Source of the DNA: Acidovorax sp. A1169
GTDB lineage: Bacteria; Pseudomonadota; Gammaproteobacteria; Burkholderiales; Burkholderiaceae_C
Direction of reading: 5' to 3'
Length of the DNA stretch: 64,000 nucleotides
Assembly: GCF_030704685.1 (NCBI RefSeq)
Contig: NZ_JAUZDX010000003.1
Location: 372,001-436,000, forward strand
Shown: positions 1-11,194 of the stretch, piece by piece
Layout: each line of letters begins with the position of its first letter
Position numbering within the stretch: position 1 is the stretch's first letter
Notes under the pieces: generated by a model
Databases searched by the model: none
The model's input: only the letters and a program-made list of their open reading frames with translations
What the model was told of the DNA's origin: nothing
Program-made: the position numbers and the translations under genes

Positions 1-575
1 TAGCCGGCCAGATTGCCAATGATGCCCAGGCCCACCACCAGCGAAGAGGCAGCGTCTGAGCGCGCATGCCATGCATTGGCCACCAGCATGCTCGACTTGA
101 CCCGCTTGGCCACCGCCAGCATGTAGCGAAACAGCAGCTCCTTGGCCACCAGCGCACCGCCCGCCGCCCACAGTGCGACGATGTGGACCTGCGCCACGGT
201 CTCGGGAGACTCCAGCTTGCGAAATGCGGACCACAGCATGCCAACGCCCACCGCCAGCAGCAGCCCACCCAGTACCAGCGACGCTGCTGTCTCGAAGCGC
301 TGGTGGCCGTATGGGTGGTCTTCGTCGGCGTCTTTCCTGGCCTGGTGGCCGGCCAGCAGCACGACGAAGTCGGACACCAGGTCCGACAGCGAATGGATGC
401 CATCTGCCACCAGGCCCTGTGATTGGGACAGGATGCCGATGGACACCTGCGCCACCGTCAGGCAGATGTTGACGCCCACGCTGACCCATGTGCTGCGCGA
501 GCCCGCTGCCGCCCGCTCGTCCGCAGTGTGCTGCGTGTCCTCGGACTCGTCAGGGAAATTGCCGCCCTGAATCAT
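1..575 (-). CDS. Cation diffusion facilitator (CDF) metal efflux transporter, N-terminal part
   Basis: Only the first 191 codons lie in the window; the gene runs off the left edge. CDF proteins export Zn2+, Fe2+, Co2+ or Cd2+ from the cytoplasm in exchange for protons. The membrane site is visible: an HSLSD motif at residues 61-65 in helix 2 and an HARSD motif at 170-174 in helix 5, with the conserved loop HPYGHQRFE at 87-95. Hydrophobic stretches at about 33-50, 66-76, 97-113, 131-152 and 174 onward fit the first transmembrane helices. The start is taken at the ATG at 575. The reading frame stays open upstream into a His/Pro-rich stretch that could be a longer N-terminus with a GTG start, so the start is uncertain. 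Metal specificity cannot be told. Confidence 0.85.
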   Translation of the reverse strand, partial: MIQGGNFPDESEDTQHTADERAAAGSRSTWVSVGVNICLTVAQVSIGILSQSQGLVADGIHSLSDLVSDFVVLLAGHQARKDADEDHPYGHQRFETAASLVLGGLLLAVGVGMLWSAFRKLESPETVAQVHIVALWAAGGALVAKELLFRYMLAVAKRVKSSMLVANAWHARSDAASSLVVGLGIIGNLAG

Positions 576-792
576 TTCACCACCACCGAAGTGCTGGCCA
601 AGGTCGCCAGTGGCTGCCGTGGCAGAACCCGGCGGCGGCCGATGGGCGTGCTCGCAAGCGCCCGTGAGCCTGCGCACCTGACGGCATTCAGGGAGGGTCG
701 GGGGGCATCGGTCGCGGTGGGGATTTTCATGGGTCTTTCCTTTGGGGAACTGGCTGGCCTGTACCGCAGCGATGGCGCTGTGGAAGGAGCGT

Positions 793-1362
793 TCACGGCA
801 GCTCCGAAACGCCCTTTTGACCCCAGGGCAGCATGCGCCGCAAGGTGTTGTCGCGTATCAGGTAGTGATGGAAAAGCGCCGCTGCGGCATGCACCCCTAT
901 CAGCGCGTAGCCGAAGGAGCCGACTGCTTCATGGATGTCCTCGGCCCAATGGGCAAGCGATCTGTTTTCAGCCACCAACTGCGGCAGCTGCATGCCGAAG
1001 AACGGGATGCTTTTGCCTTGTGAACTCAAGGCCAGCCAGCCCAGCAGGGGCATGCCGAGCATCAACCCATACAGCGCGAAATGCGCCAGCCGGGCCAGCC
1101 GGTGCTGCCACCGGGCCGGCTCGGGCTGGATGCGGGGCACGGTGCTGGTGAGGGCCACCGCCAGCCTGAGCATCACCAGCACCAGCACAGACAGGCCCAG
1201 CGTGAAGTGCCAGGTCTTCATGTCCTGGCGCAAGCCGCTGCCTTTGGGGAAGAATTCGCGCAGCTCGATGCTGGCATACGCCGCCGCGATGAGCAGCACC
1301 ATCGCCCAGTGCAGCGCCATCGACAGCGCACCGTAGTGGTGTTTGGTGTTGCGCCAGTTCAT
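793..1362 (-). CDS. Cytochrome b561 family protein
   Basis: A 189-residue integral membrane cytochrome of the bacterial b561 type (CybB-like), a di-haem protein that passes electrons between ubiquinol and other partners in the inner membrane. Four hydrophobic helices are seen at about 13-32, 52-72, 93-112 and 148-168. Candidate haem-ligand histidines lie at 18, 52, 144 and 158, with others at 94 and 165-166. The N-terminus WRNTKHHYGALSMALHW is typical of the family and fixes the start. No strong ribosome site precedes it. A short upstream reading frame ends in an ATGA overlap with this start (see 1363-1781). Superoxide:ubiquinone oxidoreductase activity is known for E. coli CybB; activity here is inferred only. 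Confidence 0.9.
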   Translation of the reverse strand: MNWRNTKHHYGALSMALHWAMVLLIAAAYASIELREFFPKGSGLRQDMKTWHFTLGLSVLVLVMLRLAVALTSTVPRIQPEPARWQHRLARLAHFALYGLMLGMPLLGWLALSSQGKSIPFFGMQLPQLVAENRSLAHWAEDIHEAVGSFGYALIGVHAAAALFHHYLIRDNTLRRMLPWGQKGVSELP

Positions 1363-1781
1363 GGCAAAACAGGATGGGAGCGTGGATCGGCGTTCATGGT
1401 GGGGGCCTTATCGTTGAATGAAGCATCTGCCAACGCAAGGGCCTGCGTCCGTACGGCGGCGCACGTCCCGCAGCCTGTGGGCCAGTACAACAGAGACCAA
1501 CCCGCACGGGCTTGATCCAAGACAACATCGCTTATCGGATCGGGCGTATGCATGCCCTGGCAAGACACGGGCTGCGCACCCGCCCAGGCCAGCGCGCGAT
1601 GGACTGGCCTGGACAGAGATGGCGTGAACGTGTGATGCAAGCGGGCAGTGGCTACGGGAGACAGATCACTGCATGCTGCGGCCTGCGCCTTAAGGGCGTC
1701 TTATAAGGACAGGTTCGCACACGGCCCTGAGGCGCCCAGGCCCGCGTGCAACGGGGGCGCCAGCACTGGCCCCGGCCCGTA
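1363..1781. other. Gap without a confident gene
   Basis: About 420 bases between cytochrome b561 and the monooxygenase-like gene. On the minus strand a 93-codon frame starts at 1640 and ends at 1359, its TGA overlapping the b561 ATG by the ATGA arrangement. It contains a CGTC (Cys-x-x-Cys) sequence but no recognisable fold, and its proline/arginine-rich ends look non-coding, so I do not call it a gene. No clear terminator is seen. Confidence 0.4.
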
Positions 1782-2096
1782 TCAAACCACCTCGTTCAGA
1801 TAGATCAGGTGCAGCGGCCGATCGAGCAGCTCATCGAAGCGCTTTGCAAACGCCTGGAAGTACGGCGTGGCGATGTGTGCATCCAGTGCCGCCTGGTCGG
1901 TGAACGACTCGCGCATGTAGAAGGTGCCGGGTGCATCGGCCTGCTCGAACAGGGTGTAGTCGATGCAGCCCGGTTCCTCGCGGGTCAGGGGCACCAGCGC
2001 CTTCAGGGCGGCGCGCAGCTGGTCATGCTGGTCCGGTCGGGCCTGCAGAACGGCCAACATGACCAGGGGCGTGGTTGGCTTTGGTTGCGCCGCCAT
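1782..2096 (-). CDS. Putative quinol monooxygenase (ABM domain)
   Basis: A 104-residue cytoplasmic protein with the antibiotic-biosynthesis-monooxygenase (ABM, YgiN-like) dimeric ferredoxin fold. Visible family marks are the N-terminal strand VMLAVLQARPD, the middle EPGCIDYTLFEQ followed by FYMRESFTDQAALDAH, and the TPYFQAF segment near the C-terminus. Such proteins oxidise quinols or polyketide phenols without cofactor, or act as small stress proteins. Its ATG shares one base with the TGA of the upstream oxidoreductase (TGATG), so the two are translationally coupled. A quinone reductase-like enzyme followed by a quinol monooxygenase suggests linked quinone chemistry; substrate unknown. Confidence 0.85.
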   Translation of the reverse strand: MAAQPKPTTPLVMLAVLQARPDQHDQLRAALKALVPLTREEPGCIDYTLFEQADAPGTFYMRESFTDQAALDAHIATPYFQAFAKRFDELLDRPLHLIYLNEVV

Positions 2097-3124
2097 CACG
2101 CCCACCCTTCCAGCACCACCTTGCCGCGCGCCTTGCCCGATTCGAGCAGCGCGTGCGCCTTCTTCAGGTTCTGGGCGTTGATGCTGCCAAAGCGCTCGGC
2201 CAGCGTGGTGCGCAGCAGGCCGGCGTCGACCAGGGCGGCCACCTCGTTGAGCAGATGGTGCTGGCCGACCATGTCGGCGGTGCCGAACAGCGAGCGGGTG
2301 AACATCAGCTCCCAGTGGATGGAGACGGACTTGCGCTTGAAGGGCATCACGTCCAGCGCCTGGGGGTCGTCGATCAGGCCGAACTTGCCTTGCGGGGCGA
2401 TGGCTTCGATGATCTGCGCCAGGTGCTCGTCGGTCTGGGTCAGGCTGACGATGTAGTCCACCGTGGGGAAGCCGATGGCCTTGAGCTCCGCGGCCAGCGA
2501 CTGGCTGTGGTCGATGACATGGTGGGCACCCAGCTCCTTCACCCAGGCCTGGGTTTCGGGGCGCGATGCGGTGCCGATGACCGTGAGGCTGGTGAGCCGC
2601 GAGGCCAGCTGCGTCATGATGGAACCGACCCCGCCCGATGCGCCGATGATCAGCAGCGTCTTGCCCTCGGGCTTCTTGCCGGGCTGCAGCCCCAAGCGGT
2701 CGAACAGCATCTCCCACGCGGTGATGGCTGTCAGGGGCAGCGCGGCGGCCTGGGCAAAGTCGAGCGTCTGGGGCGCATGGCCCACGATGCGCTCGTCCAC
2801 CAGGTGCAGCTCGGCATTGGTGCCGGGGCGGGCGATGGAGCCGGCGTACCACACGCGGTCGCCAGGCTGGAACAGGGTGACCTCGGGGCCCACGGCCTTG
2901 ACGATGCCGCTGGCGTCCCAGCCGAGCACCTTGTAGTCCTGCCCTTCGACCGGGGCGCTGCGCGAGCTGCTGCCACGCACCTTGGTGTCCACGGGGTTCA
3001 CGGAGACGGCCTTGACCTCCACCAGCAGGTCCCGGCCGGTGGCCACGGGTTCGGGCAGGGTGATGTCGAGCAGCGCATCGGGGTGGCTGATGGGCTGGGA
3101 TTGCTGGTAACCAACGGCTTTCAT
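2096..3124 (-). CDS. Zinc-type alcohol dehydrogenase-like / quinone oxidoreductase (MDR superfamily)
   Basis: A 342-residue medium-chain dehydrogenase/reductase close to the Qor/AdhP-like family that reduces quinones or activated enones with NAD(P)H. The N-terminal GroES-like domain carries VNPVDTKVR and the following Gly-rich turn; the Rossmann fold begins at LLIIGASGGVGSIMTQLA near residue 155. No structural zinc cysteine cluster is seen, as expected for the quinone reductase branch. The start at 3124 (MKAVGYQQ) is chosen over an upstream ATG because a GAAAGGA ribosome site lies just before it and the MKAVGY start is usual. It ends in a one-base overlap with the ABM gene. The OYE reductase gene at 3179-4309 lies 54 bases upstream in the same direction, so the three may form one electrophile-reduction operon. 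Confidence 0.88.
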   Translation of the reverse strand: MKAVGYQQSQPISHPDALLDITLPEPVATGRDLLVEVKAVSVNPVDTKVRGSSSRSAPVEGQDYKVLGWDASGIVKAVGPEVTLFQPGDRVWYAGSIARPGTNAELHLVDERIVGHAPQTLDFAQAAALPLTAITAWEMLFDRLGLQPGKKPEGKTLLIIGASGGVGSIMTQLASRLTSLTVIGTASRPETQAWVKELGAHHVIDHSQSLAAELKAIGFPTVDYIVSLTQTDEHLAQIIEAIAPQGKFGLIDDPQALDVMPFKRKSVSIHWELMFTRSLFGTADMVGQHHLLNEVAALVDAGLLRTTLAERFGSINAQNLKKAHALLESGKARGKVVLEGWA

Positions 3125-3178
3125 GGGAAGGGTCCTTTCAGGGAAGAGCGTAAGCAAAAAAGAAGACAGTTGAACGGG

Positions 3179-4309
3179 TCAGGCGATTTCCAGGTCGGCG
3201 GTGGCAGCCTCATAAGGTGGGTAGTCGCTGTAGCCCTGCGCACTACCGCCGAACAGCGCCTTGGGGTCAAACGCGGCCAGCGGCAGGCCATCGCGCAAGC
3301 GCCGAGGCAGATCGGGGTTGGCTATGAAAGGCCGGCCAAACGCCACCAGGTCGGCAAAGCCATCGCTCAGCACCTGGCTGGCGCGTGCGACGTCGTAGCC
3401 GCCGGCCACGATCACGCGGCCCTGGTAGGCCTGGCGCAGCGCGGTGCGAAATGCGTCGGGGATCTGCGGCGCATCGGCCCAATCGGCCTCCACCAGGTGC
3501 AGGTAGGCCAGGCCCGTGGCGTCGAGCTGGCGCGCCAGGTGCAATATGGTGGGAATGATCTCGGAGCAGTCCATGCCGCGCTGGGTGATGAAGGGCGCCA
3601 GGCGCATGCCGGTGCGCTCGGCCCCGGCTTCGCTGGCCACGGCGGTGGCCACCTCCAGCGCAAAGCGCGTGCGCCCTTCCAGCGTGGCGCCGGTGTAGGC
3701 ATCGGTGCGCTGGTTCGATGTGGTGCGCAAGAACTGGTCAACCAGGTAGCCATTGGCGCCGTGGATCTCCACGCCATCGAAGCCAGCGCGCATGGCATTG
3801 GCCGCCGCGCGGCGGAAGTCGCCGATCACGGCCTGGATATCCGCCGCCGTGAGCGCACGCGGCACCGGGCTGTCCACCATGCGCCCCACGCCGTCATCGC
3901 CCGCCACCCACACCTGGGCCTGCGGCGCAATGGCCGAGGGCGCCACGGGCAAGCCGTCGGCATGGAAGCTGGCGTGCGACATGCGGCCCACATGCCACAG
4001 CTGCAGCACCATGCGCCCGCCCTCGGCATGCACCGCATCGGTCACGCGGCGCCAACCGTCCACCTGCGCATCGCTGTAGATGCCGGGTGTGAAGCTGTAG
4101 CCCTGGCCCTCCCGCGATATCTGCGTGGCCTCGCTCACGATCAAGCCGGCACTGGCGCGCTGGGCGTAATACTGCGCCATCAGCGCGTTGGGCACATCGC
4201 CCGGCTGGCTGCTGCGGGCGCGCGTCATGGGCGCCATCACGATGCGGCTGGGCAGGGCCAGCGGGCCCAGTTGCAGGGGGCGGAACAAGGGGGACGCGGT
4301 GGCGGTCAT
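3179..4309 (-). CDS. Alkene reductase, old yellow enzyme family (NemA-like)
   Basis: A 376-residue FMN-dependent TIM-barrel enoate reductase that reduces alpha,beta-unsaturated carbonyls, maleimides or nitro compounds with NAD(P)H. Diagnostic sequence includes VMAPMTRARS near residue 25, the WHVGRMSH active-site region, FDGVEIHGANGYLVDQFL around 180-197, and the late FGRPFIANPDLPRRL phosphate-binding segment. Length matches NemA/OYE relatives. The ATG at 4309 is preceded by GGAG and gives the expected N-terminus; an upstream ATG only adds unrelated residues. It is transcribed divergently from a LysR gene across a 156-base gap rich in ATTGAA repeats, the classic layout for an inducible OYE. 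An inducer such as an electrophilic enone is inferred. Confidence 0.93.
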   Translation of the reverse strand: MTATASPLFRPLQLGPLALPSRIVMAPMTRARSSQPGDVPNALMAQYYAQRASAGLIVSEATQISREGQGYSFTPGIYSDAQVDGWRRVTDAVHAEGGRMVLQLWHVGRMSHASFHADGLPVAPSAIAPQAQVWVAGDDGVGRMVDSPVPRALTAADIQAVIGDFRRAAANAMRAGFDGVEIHGANGYLVDQFLRTTSNQRTDAYTGATLEGRTRFALEVATAVASEAGAERTGMRLAPFITQRGMDCSEIIPTILHLARQLDATGLAYLHLVEADWADAPQIPDAFRTALRQAYQGRVIVAGGYDVARASQVLSDGFADLVAFGRPFIANPDLPRRLRDGLPLAAFDPKALFGGSAQGYSDYPPYEAATADLEIA

Positions 4310-4388
4310 AAGCGGAGCTCCGGTATCTGGTGAGGGCGGGACGGCGACATTGCCATTGCCATGCCGCAATGGTCCGCCTTTGCGCTCG

Positions 4389-4436
4389 ATTGAAAAACCC
4401 CTGCCCCATTGAAGCCACTTTCAATAAAATATTGAA
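4389..4436. promoter_or_regulatory. Four ATTGAA repeats, likely LysR operator
   Basis: The hexamer ATTGAA occurs at 4389-4394, 4408-4413 and 4431-4436 and inverted (TTCAAT) at 4420-4425. The last two form a perfect inverted repeat with a 5-base AT-rich spacer. They sit between the divergent OYE reductase and LysR genes, where a LysR-type dimer pair would bind. The role is inferred. Confidence 0.5.
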
Positions 4437-4465
4437 GATCAAGCCATTGCCCTGCCCCTTCACAC

Positions 4466-5383
4466 ATGAAAGCCCTGCAAGACCTCGACATCTTTGTGCG
4501 CACGGTCGACAACGGCAGCCTCTCGGCCACCGCCCGCGCGCTCGACCTCACGCCTGCCGCCACCAGCGCGGCCCTGAAGCGCCTGGAGGCTGAGCTGGGC
4601 GTGCAGCTGTTCGTGCGCTCCACGCGCAGTCTGCGGCTCACGCAGCAGGGCGAGCTGTTCCTGGAGCAGTGCCGCCCTGCCCTCGCAGCGCTGCAGCAGG
4701 CCGGCCAGCAACTGGCCGCCGGCGAGCAGGCGCTGCGCGGGGTGCTGCAGCTCTCGGCCCCGTCGGACCTGGGGCGCAACGTGCTGCTGCCCTGGCTGCA
4801 TGAGTTCAAAGAGCAGCACCCGCAGGTGGACATCCGCCTGCAGCTGTCGGACCGCGTGGCCAATGTCTACAGCGACCCGGTGGACGCCGCCTTTCGCTAC
4901 GGCAAGCCGCCCGATTCGGGCCTGGTCGCCCTGCCCCTGGCCCCCGGCGTGCGCCGCGTGCTGTGCGCGTCACCTGCCTACCTCGCAAAGCATGGTGCGC
5001 CCGCCACCCCGCACGAACTCACGGGCCACGACTGCCTGTGCTTCATGCTCGGCGATGAGGTACACGACCGCTGGCGCTTCACGCCCGGTGACGGCGGCCC
5101 CGAGGTGAGCGTGCGCGTGCGCAGCGTCAACGTGTCGAACGACGGCGACGCCATGCGCCGCTGGGCCCTGCTGGGCAAGGGCATCGCCTACAAGGCCGGG
5201 CTGGATGTGGCGGCGGACCTGGCCGCAGGGCGGCTGCAGGCGCTGTGCCAGGGGTGGACCACGGAGCCCACGCCGCTGTTCCTGGTGGTGCCCAGCCGCC
5301 GGCAGCTCACGCCGCTGGTGCGGGTGCTCAGGGACTTCGTGGCACAGAGGACGGCGGCGCTATCGACCACGCTGCCGCAGTAA
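4466..5383 (+). CDS. LysR family transcriptional regulator
   Basis: A 305-residue LysR-type regulator. The winged helix-turn-helix spans about residues 1-60 (MKALQDLDIFVRTVDNGSLS start, helix with TPAATSAALKRLEAELG, wing at FVRSTRSLRLT). The C-terminal effector domain covers about 90-295. It follows the AaeR/DhlR-like group that often regulates an adjacent reductase. It is divergent from the OYE reductase at 3179-4309 and probably both controls that gene and represses itself through the ATTGAA repeats in the shared gap. The start is well placed; the codons before it carry the operator. The inducing ligand cannot be read from sequence. Confidence 0.92.
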   Translation: MKALQDLDIFVRTVDNGSLSATARALDLTPAATSAALKRLEAELGVQLFVRSTRSLRLTQQGELFLEQCRPALAALQQAGQQLAAGEQALRGVLQLSAPSDLGRNVLLPWLHEFKEQHPQVDIRLQLSDRVANVYSDPVDAAFRYGKPPDSGLVALPLAPGVRRVLCASPAYLAKHGAPATPHELTGHDCLCFMLGDEVHDRWRFTPGDGGPEVSVRVRSVNVSNDGDAMRRWALLGKGIAYKAGLDVAADLAAGRLQALCQGWTTEPTPLFLVVPSRRQLTPLVRVLRDFVAQRTAALSTTLPQ

Positions 5384-5438
5384 CGACCCGCCCGACAGCG
5401 CTGCAACCACAGCACGGTGGCGTTGGAGCCCAGGCAGA

Positions 5439-7699
5439 TCAGGCGGCAGGACCCGGGAGCGGGCTCCACAGGCTGGGCGTGTGCTCGCGGTCGCGCATCC
5501 AGCCCGGCACGTCCGCCGCCGGCATGGGTGAGGCTATGTGAAACCCCTGCACCAGATCGCAGCCCTGCCTGCTCAGCACCTGCATCTGCGCCTCGGTCTC
5601 CACGCCTTCGGCCACCACCTCCATGCCCAGCCCGTGAGCAAGCTGTATGACGGCCTGCACCACATGGCGCGCCTGTTCGCTGCTGGCCAGGTCCGTGACG
5701 AAGCTGCGGTCGATCTTGAGCTGCTGTGCAGGAATGTGGCGCAGGTGCGCCAGTGACGAGTAGCCGGTGCCGAAGTCGTCGATGGACAGCCGCACCCCCA
5801 GGGCCGCGATGCGTTCGAGCGTGGCGCGCTCCTGCACCGAATGCTCCATCATGGTCGATTCGGTGATCTCGCACACCAGTTGCGAGGGGCGCAGCCGGTG
5901 CGCCGCCAGCGCCTGGCCGATGCGATCCACCAGATCGGGCTGGCGCAACTGGTGGGGCGACAGGTTGATGGCAATATGGCACCGTAGCCCCTGCGCCTGC
6001 CAATGCGCCAGCTGCGCGCAGGCCGTGTCGATCACCCAGTTGCCGATGGCGCCGATGAGGCCATAGCGTTCGGCCAGCGGAATGAAGATCTCGGGGCTGA
6101 CCTGCCCGAACTTCTCGTGCTCCCAGCGCAGCAGGGCCTCCAGGCCATGCACCTGGCCCTGGGTGCAGTCCACCTTGGGCTGGTAGTGCAGCGCCAGGTC
6201 GCCGCGCTCCAGCGATTCGCGCAAGGCCTGCCGCATCAGGACCTCTTCGGTCCCATCGTCGGACATGGACTGGTCATACAGCACGCAGCAGCCACCGCCG
6301 GCGCGTTTGGCCTCGTACATCGCCGCATCTGCGCAGGCCAGCAGGCGATCGCCCGAGGGCTCCTGCGCGGGGTGCAGCACGATACCGATCGAACACGACA
6401 GCGAGACCCGGTGGCGCCCCACCGAGTAAGGGCGCCGCAGCACCTCGATGATGCGGCCGCCCACGCGCATGGCGTCCTCGTCGGCCGTGGACGATTCGAT
6501 CAGCGCCACGAACTCGTCCCCACCCAGCCGGGCCAGCAGGTCGGCGCCCCGCACCACCGACTGCAGGCGCCGCGCCACCTCCTTGAGCACACCGTCGCCC
6601 GCGGCGTGGCCGAAGGTGTCGTTGATGGGCTTGAAGCCGTCGAGGTCGATGAACATCACGCCCAGCGCGCAGTGCAGCCCTGCGCCCGTGGCCGCGCCCT
6701 GCGCGGCAATGCGCTGCAGGGCCAGGTCCAGCCGCTCGTGGAACATGGCGCGGTTGGGCAGGCCGCTGAGCGGGTCTTCGAAGGCCTGGCGCTGCAGCTG
6801 GTCGTTGGCGCGCCGCAGGTCGGCATTGGCCTGGCGCAGCGAGTCAGCCAGGTCGGAGATGCGGCGCTCGGCGTGCTTGCGCGCGGTGACGTCGCGCGAC
6901 AGGGCGATGAAGGTGGGCCCCTCCGGCCCGCCTTGTCCTTCTTGCCCCTCTCGCAGGCCATCGGCCGGCTTGCGCGCCACCGACAGCTCGAACCAGCGCT
7001 CTCCGGCGGGCAGGTGCAGGCGGTAGGTGCGCGGGCTTGCATGCCCCAGGGTGCGCGCCTCGGCGGCGGCGGCCATGGCCAGCTCGCGCAGCTTGGGCGA
7101 GAGGGCCTCGCTGACCGTACGGCCCACCAGTGCGCGGTGGTGCGTGGCCAGTTCTTCGTTGGCGGGCACATTGCACTGGATGAAGCGGCCCTGGGCATCG
7201 AGCTCGAACAGCAGGTCGGGCAGCGCATCGAGGATGGCCGCGTTGCGCGCCTGCGCGCGCTGCAGGTCGCGCTGGATGCCGAAGTTCTTGAGCAGGTGCC
7301 GCAGCCGGTGCCCCAGGATGGGCCAGTTCACAGGCTTGGAGATGAAGTCCGTAGCGCCAGCCGCATACGCGTTCTCGACGGACGCCACGTCGTCATTGCC
7401 CGTGACCAGCATGATGGGCACGAAGGGGCCGGCCTCGCCGCGCAAGATGCTGCACAGCTCGTAGCCGTTGAGGCCAGGCATCTCCACGTCCAGCAGCACC
7501 AGCGAGCAGGCCGATTGGCGGAACGCGAGCAGCGCAGAGGCCCCGTCCTCGGCCAGCACGGGCTCGAAGCCGAGTTTGCGCACGGCGGCCCGCAACATGG
7601 CGCGCATGCCGGGGTCGTCGTCGGCGATCAGCACGCGGGTGGCGGCCACCGGCGCCGCTTCAGGCGGCTTCCCATCCAGCAAGGCCAGCGCCTCCTTGC

Positions 7700-7703
<4 letters not shown>
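5439..7703 (-). CDS. Response regulator with PAS, GGDEF and EAL domains
   Basis: A 754-residue signalling protein. Receiver domain at about 20-140 has the acidic pair in LIADDDPG, the phospho-acceptor Asp in LVLLDVEMPGL and the Lys in FISKPVN. A PAS domain follows at about 165-290, then GGDEF at about 310-470 with an intact RLGGDEFVALIE site, then EAL at about 490-740 with intact EALLRWEHE and DDFGTGYSSL. It may therefore both make and break cyclic di-GMP; bifunctional proteins usually favour one reaction. Its ATG overlaps the stop of the upstream hybrid kinase by four bases (ATGA at 7700-7703), so kinase and regulator are made together and the kinase Hpt domain is the likely phosphodonor. 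Confidence 0.95.
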
Positions 7704-9943
<2,240 letters not shown>

Positions 9944-10094
9944 GGATGAGGAATGGAAGCGTTGGGGTCGGGCAGTTTGGCGATATCCTATAACGAACTG
10001 TTACTTTTGTGCAGCGAAGATTGGTGATGGCCCCGCAGGTGACTCGGCGGCGCACGCTGGCGTGTGGGTGGCTACCACCAGAGCAAGCCATGGG

Positions 10095-10913
10095 CTATAC
10101 AGGCCCCACCTGCGGCAGGGTGAAGCTGAGCGAGATCCGCTCCCGCCCCCGAACCGCCGTCCTCATCGCACCAGGGATGTCGATGTAAGGGCGGCCCCTC
10201 AACAGCCGGTCTGGCTGCATGAAGCCCGCAAACACCTCGATGGTGATGCCCCCGCTGTCATCCACCGCCACGTCCTGCGGGCGGATGCCATCGAAGTCAG
10301 GCCAGGCATGGCCCAGCAACTGCTCGGTGGCGTCCTTGCGCGCGCCCGCCTTGCCGCGCACGACCAGCCGAGCCAGGTCCAGCGAGCCATCCCACTCCAG
10401 CCAAAGCGCCAATGTGCCGCTGTCGTGCTTCACCGTGGCCAGTTTCGCTGCATGGCAAAAACCATCGGCGGCCAAAGCCTGCAAGGCCGGCAGGTAGGTA
10501 TGGCGCTCCACACCGCAGGCGTCCAGCACGGTCTGCAGCCCCGCCACAAAGGCGGCATGGGCCGCCAGCGCTCGCTCGGGGGCAGGCAGCATGGCGATGG
10601 CGCTCCAGTCGGCAGCGATCTCCACCTCGGTGCAGCCATCGAACACCTCGCCGGACCAGGCTACCGGATGCTCCACCCCGTAGATATTGACCTTGGCGAT
10701 GTCTCGGCCCGTGCGCAGCCCAAGCTTGCGCAGGATCTTGTGCAACTGGTATTCGATAGGCCCGAGCAGCCAAAGCTCGGGCAGAAAAACGGGCGCTCCG
10801 CTGGTGCGCGATTGGCGTGCGAGGTCTCGCAGGACCCGGCCCGGCAATGCCGTGGCTTCAATGGTATCGCCCTCCCCTTCGCCATGGCCGCTCAGTTGCG
10901 CCGCTTCAGTCAT
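10095..10913 (-). CDS. Conserved protein of unknown function (copy 1 of a duplicated family)
   Basis: A 272-residue, apparently soluble protein that I do not recognise. There is no signal peptide or transmembrane segment. Notable stretches are the basic/aromatic ELWLLGPIEYQLHKILRKLG, the segment VNIYGVEHPVAWSGEVFDGC, and a C-terminal block rich in acidic residues (PDFDGIRPQDVAVDDSGG). A second copy, broken by a one-base deletion, lies at 12816-13594, so the family has duplicated around the sensor kinase at 11195-12658. The start ATG at 10913 has no strong ribosome site. Conservation between copies argues that this copy is a real gene. Function should be treated as unknown. Confidence 0.75.
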   Translation of the reverse strand: MTEAAQLSGHGEGEGDTIEATALPGRVLRDLARQSRTSGAPVFLPELWLLGPIEYQLHKILRKLGLRTGRDIAKVNIYGVEHPVAWSGEVFDGCTEVEIAADWSAIAMLPAPERALAAHAAFVAGLQTVLDACGVERHTYLPALQALAADGFCHAAKLATVKHDSGTLALWLEWDGSLDLARLVVRGKAGARKDATEQLLGHAWPDFDGIRPQDVAVDDSGGITIEVFAGFMQPDRLLRGRPYIDIPGAMRTAVRGRERISLSFTLPQVGPV

Positions 10914-11194
10914 CGTGGGCTACCACGGACTGTCGGCAGGCCAGATCGAACTTCGCATCTACCAGGCGCTTTGGCTTGGGACCAGCCTCGCGGGTCAGTG
11001 GCGGCTCCATTGCCACTGAAACGCGAAGTTCATGCAACGCGCCGCTTGGCGGGTCACCCCGTTCAGGCAATGCAACAACATCGATAGACTGCACGCACGA
11101 ACACATGCATGCAAGCGTACCGGGTTTGTCTGCACCGTTGGGCGAGCGGCAGGTGTTTTTTCAGCCCGCGAGGGACACATAGCTACCCGCTAGA

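Noticed and set aside
572-796. 74-codon minus frame starting at 796 (or MKIPTATD at 731)
   Set aside because: A ribosome-like AAGGAAAG lies before the inner ATG, but the peptide has no protein character and it overlaps the CDF start; could only matter as a leader peptide.
2075-4333. 752-codon plus-strand open frame
   Set aside because: It is the antisense of the ABM, MDR and OYE genes; His/Gly/Gln-rich low-complexity composition is a typical GC-rich shadow.
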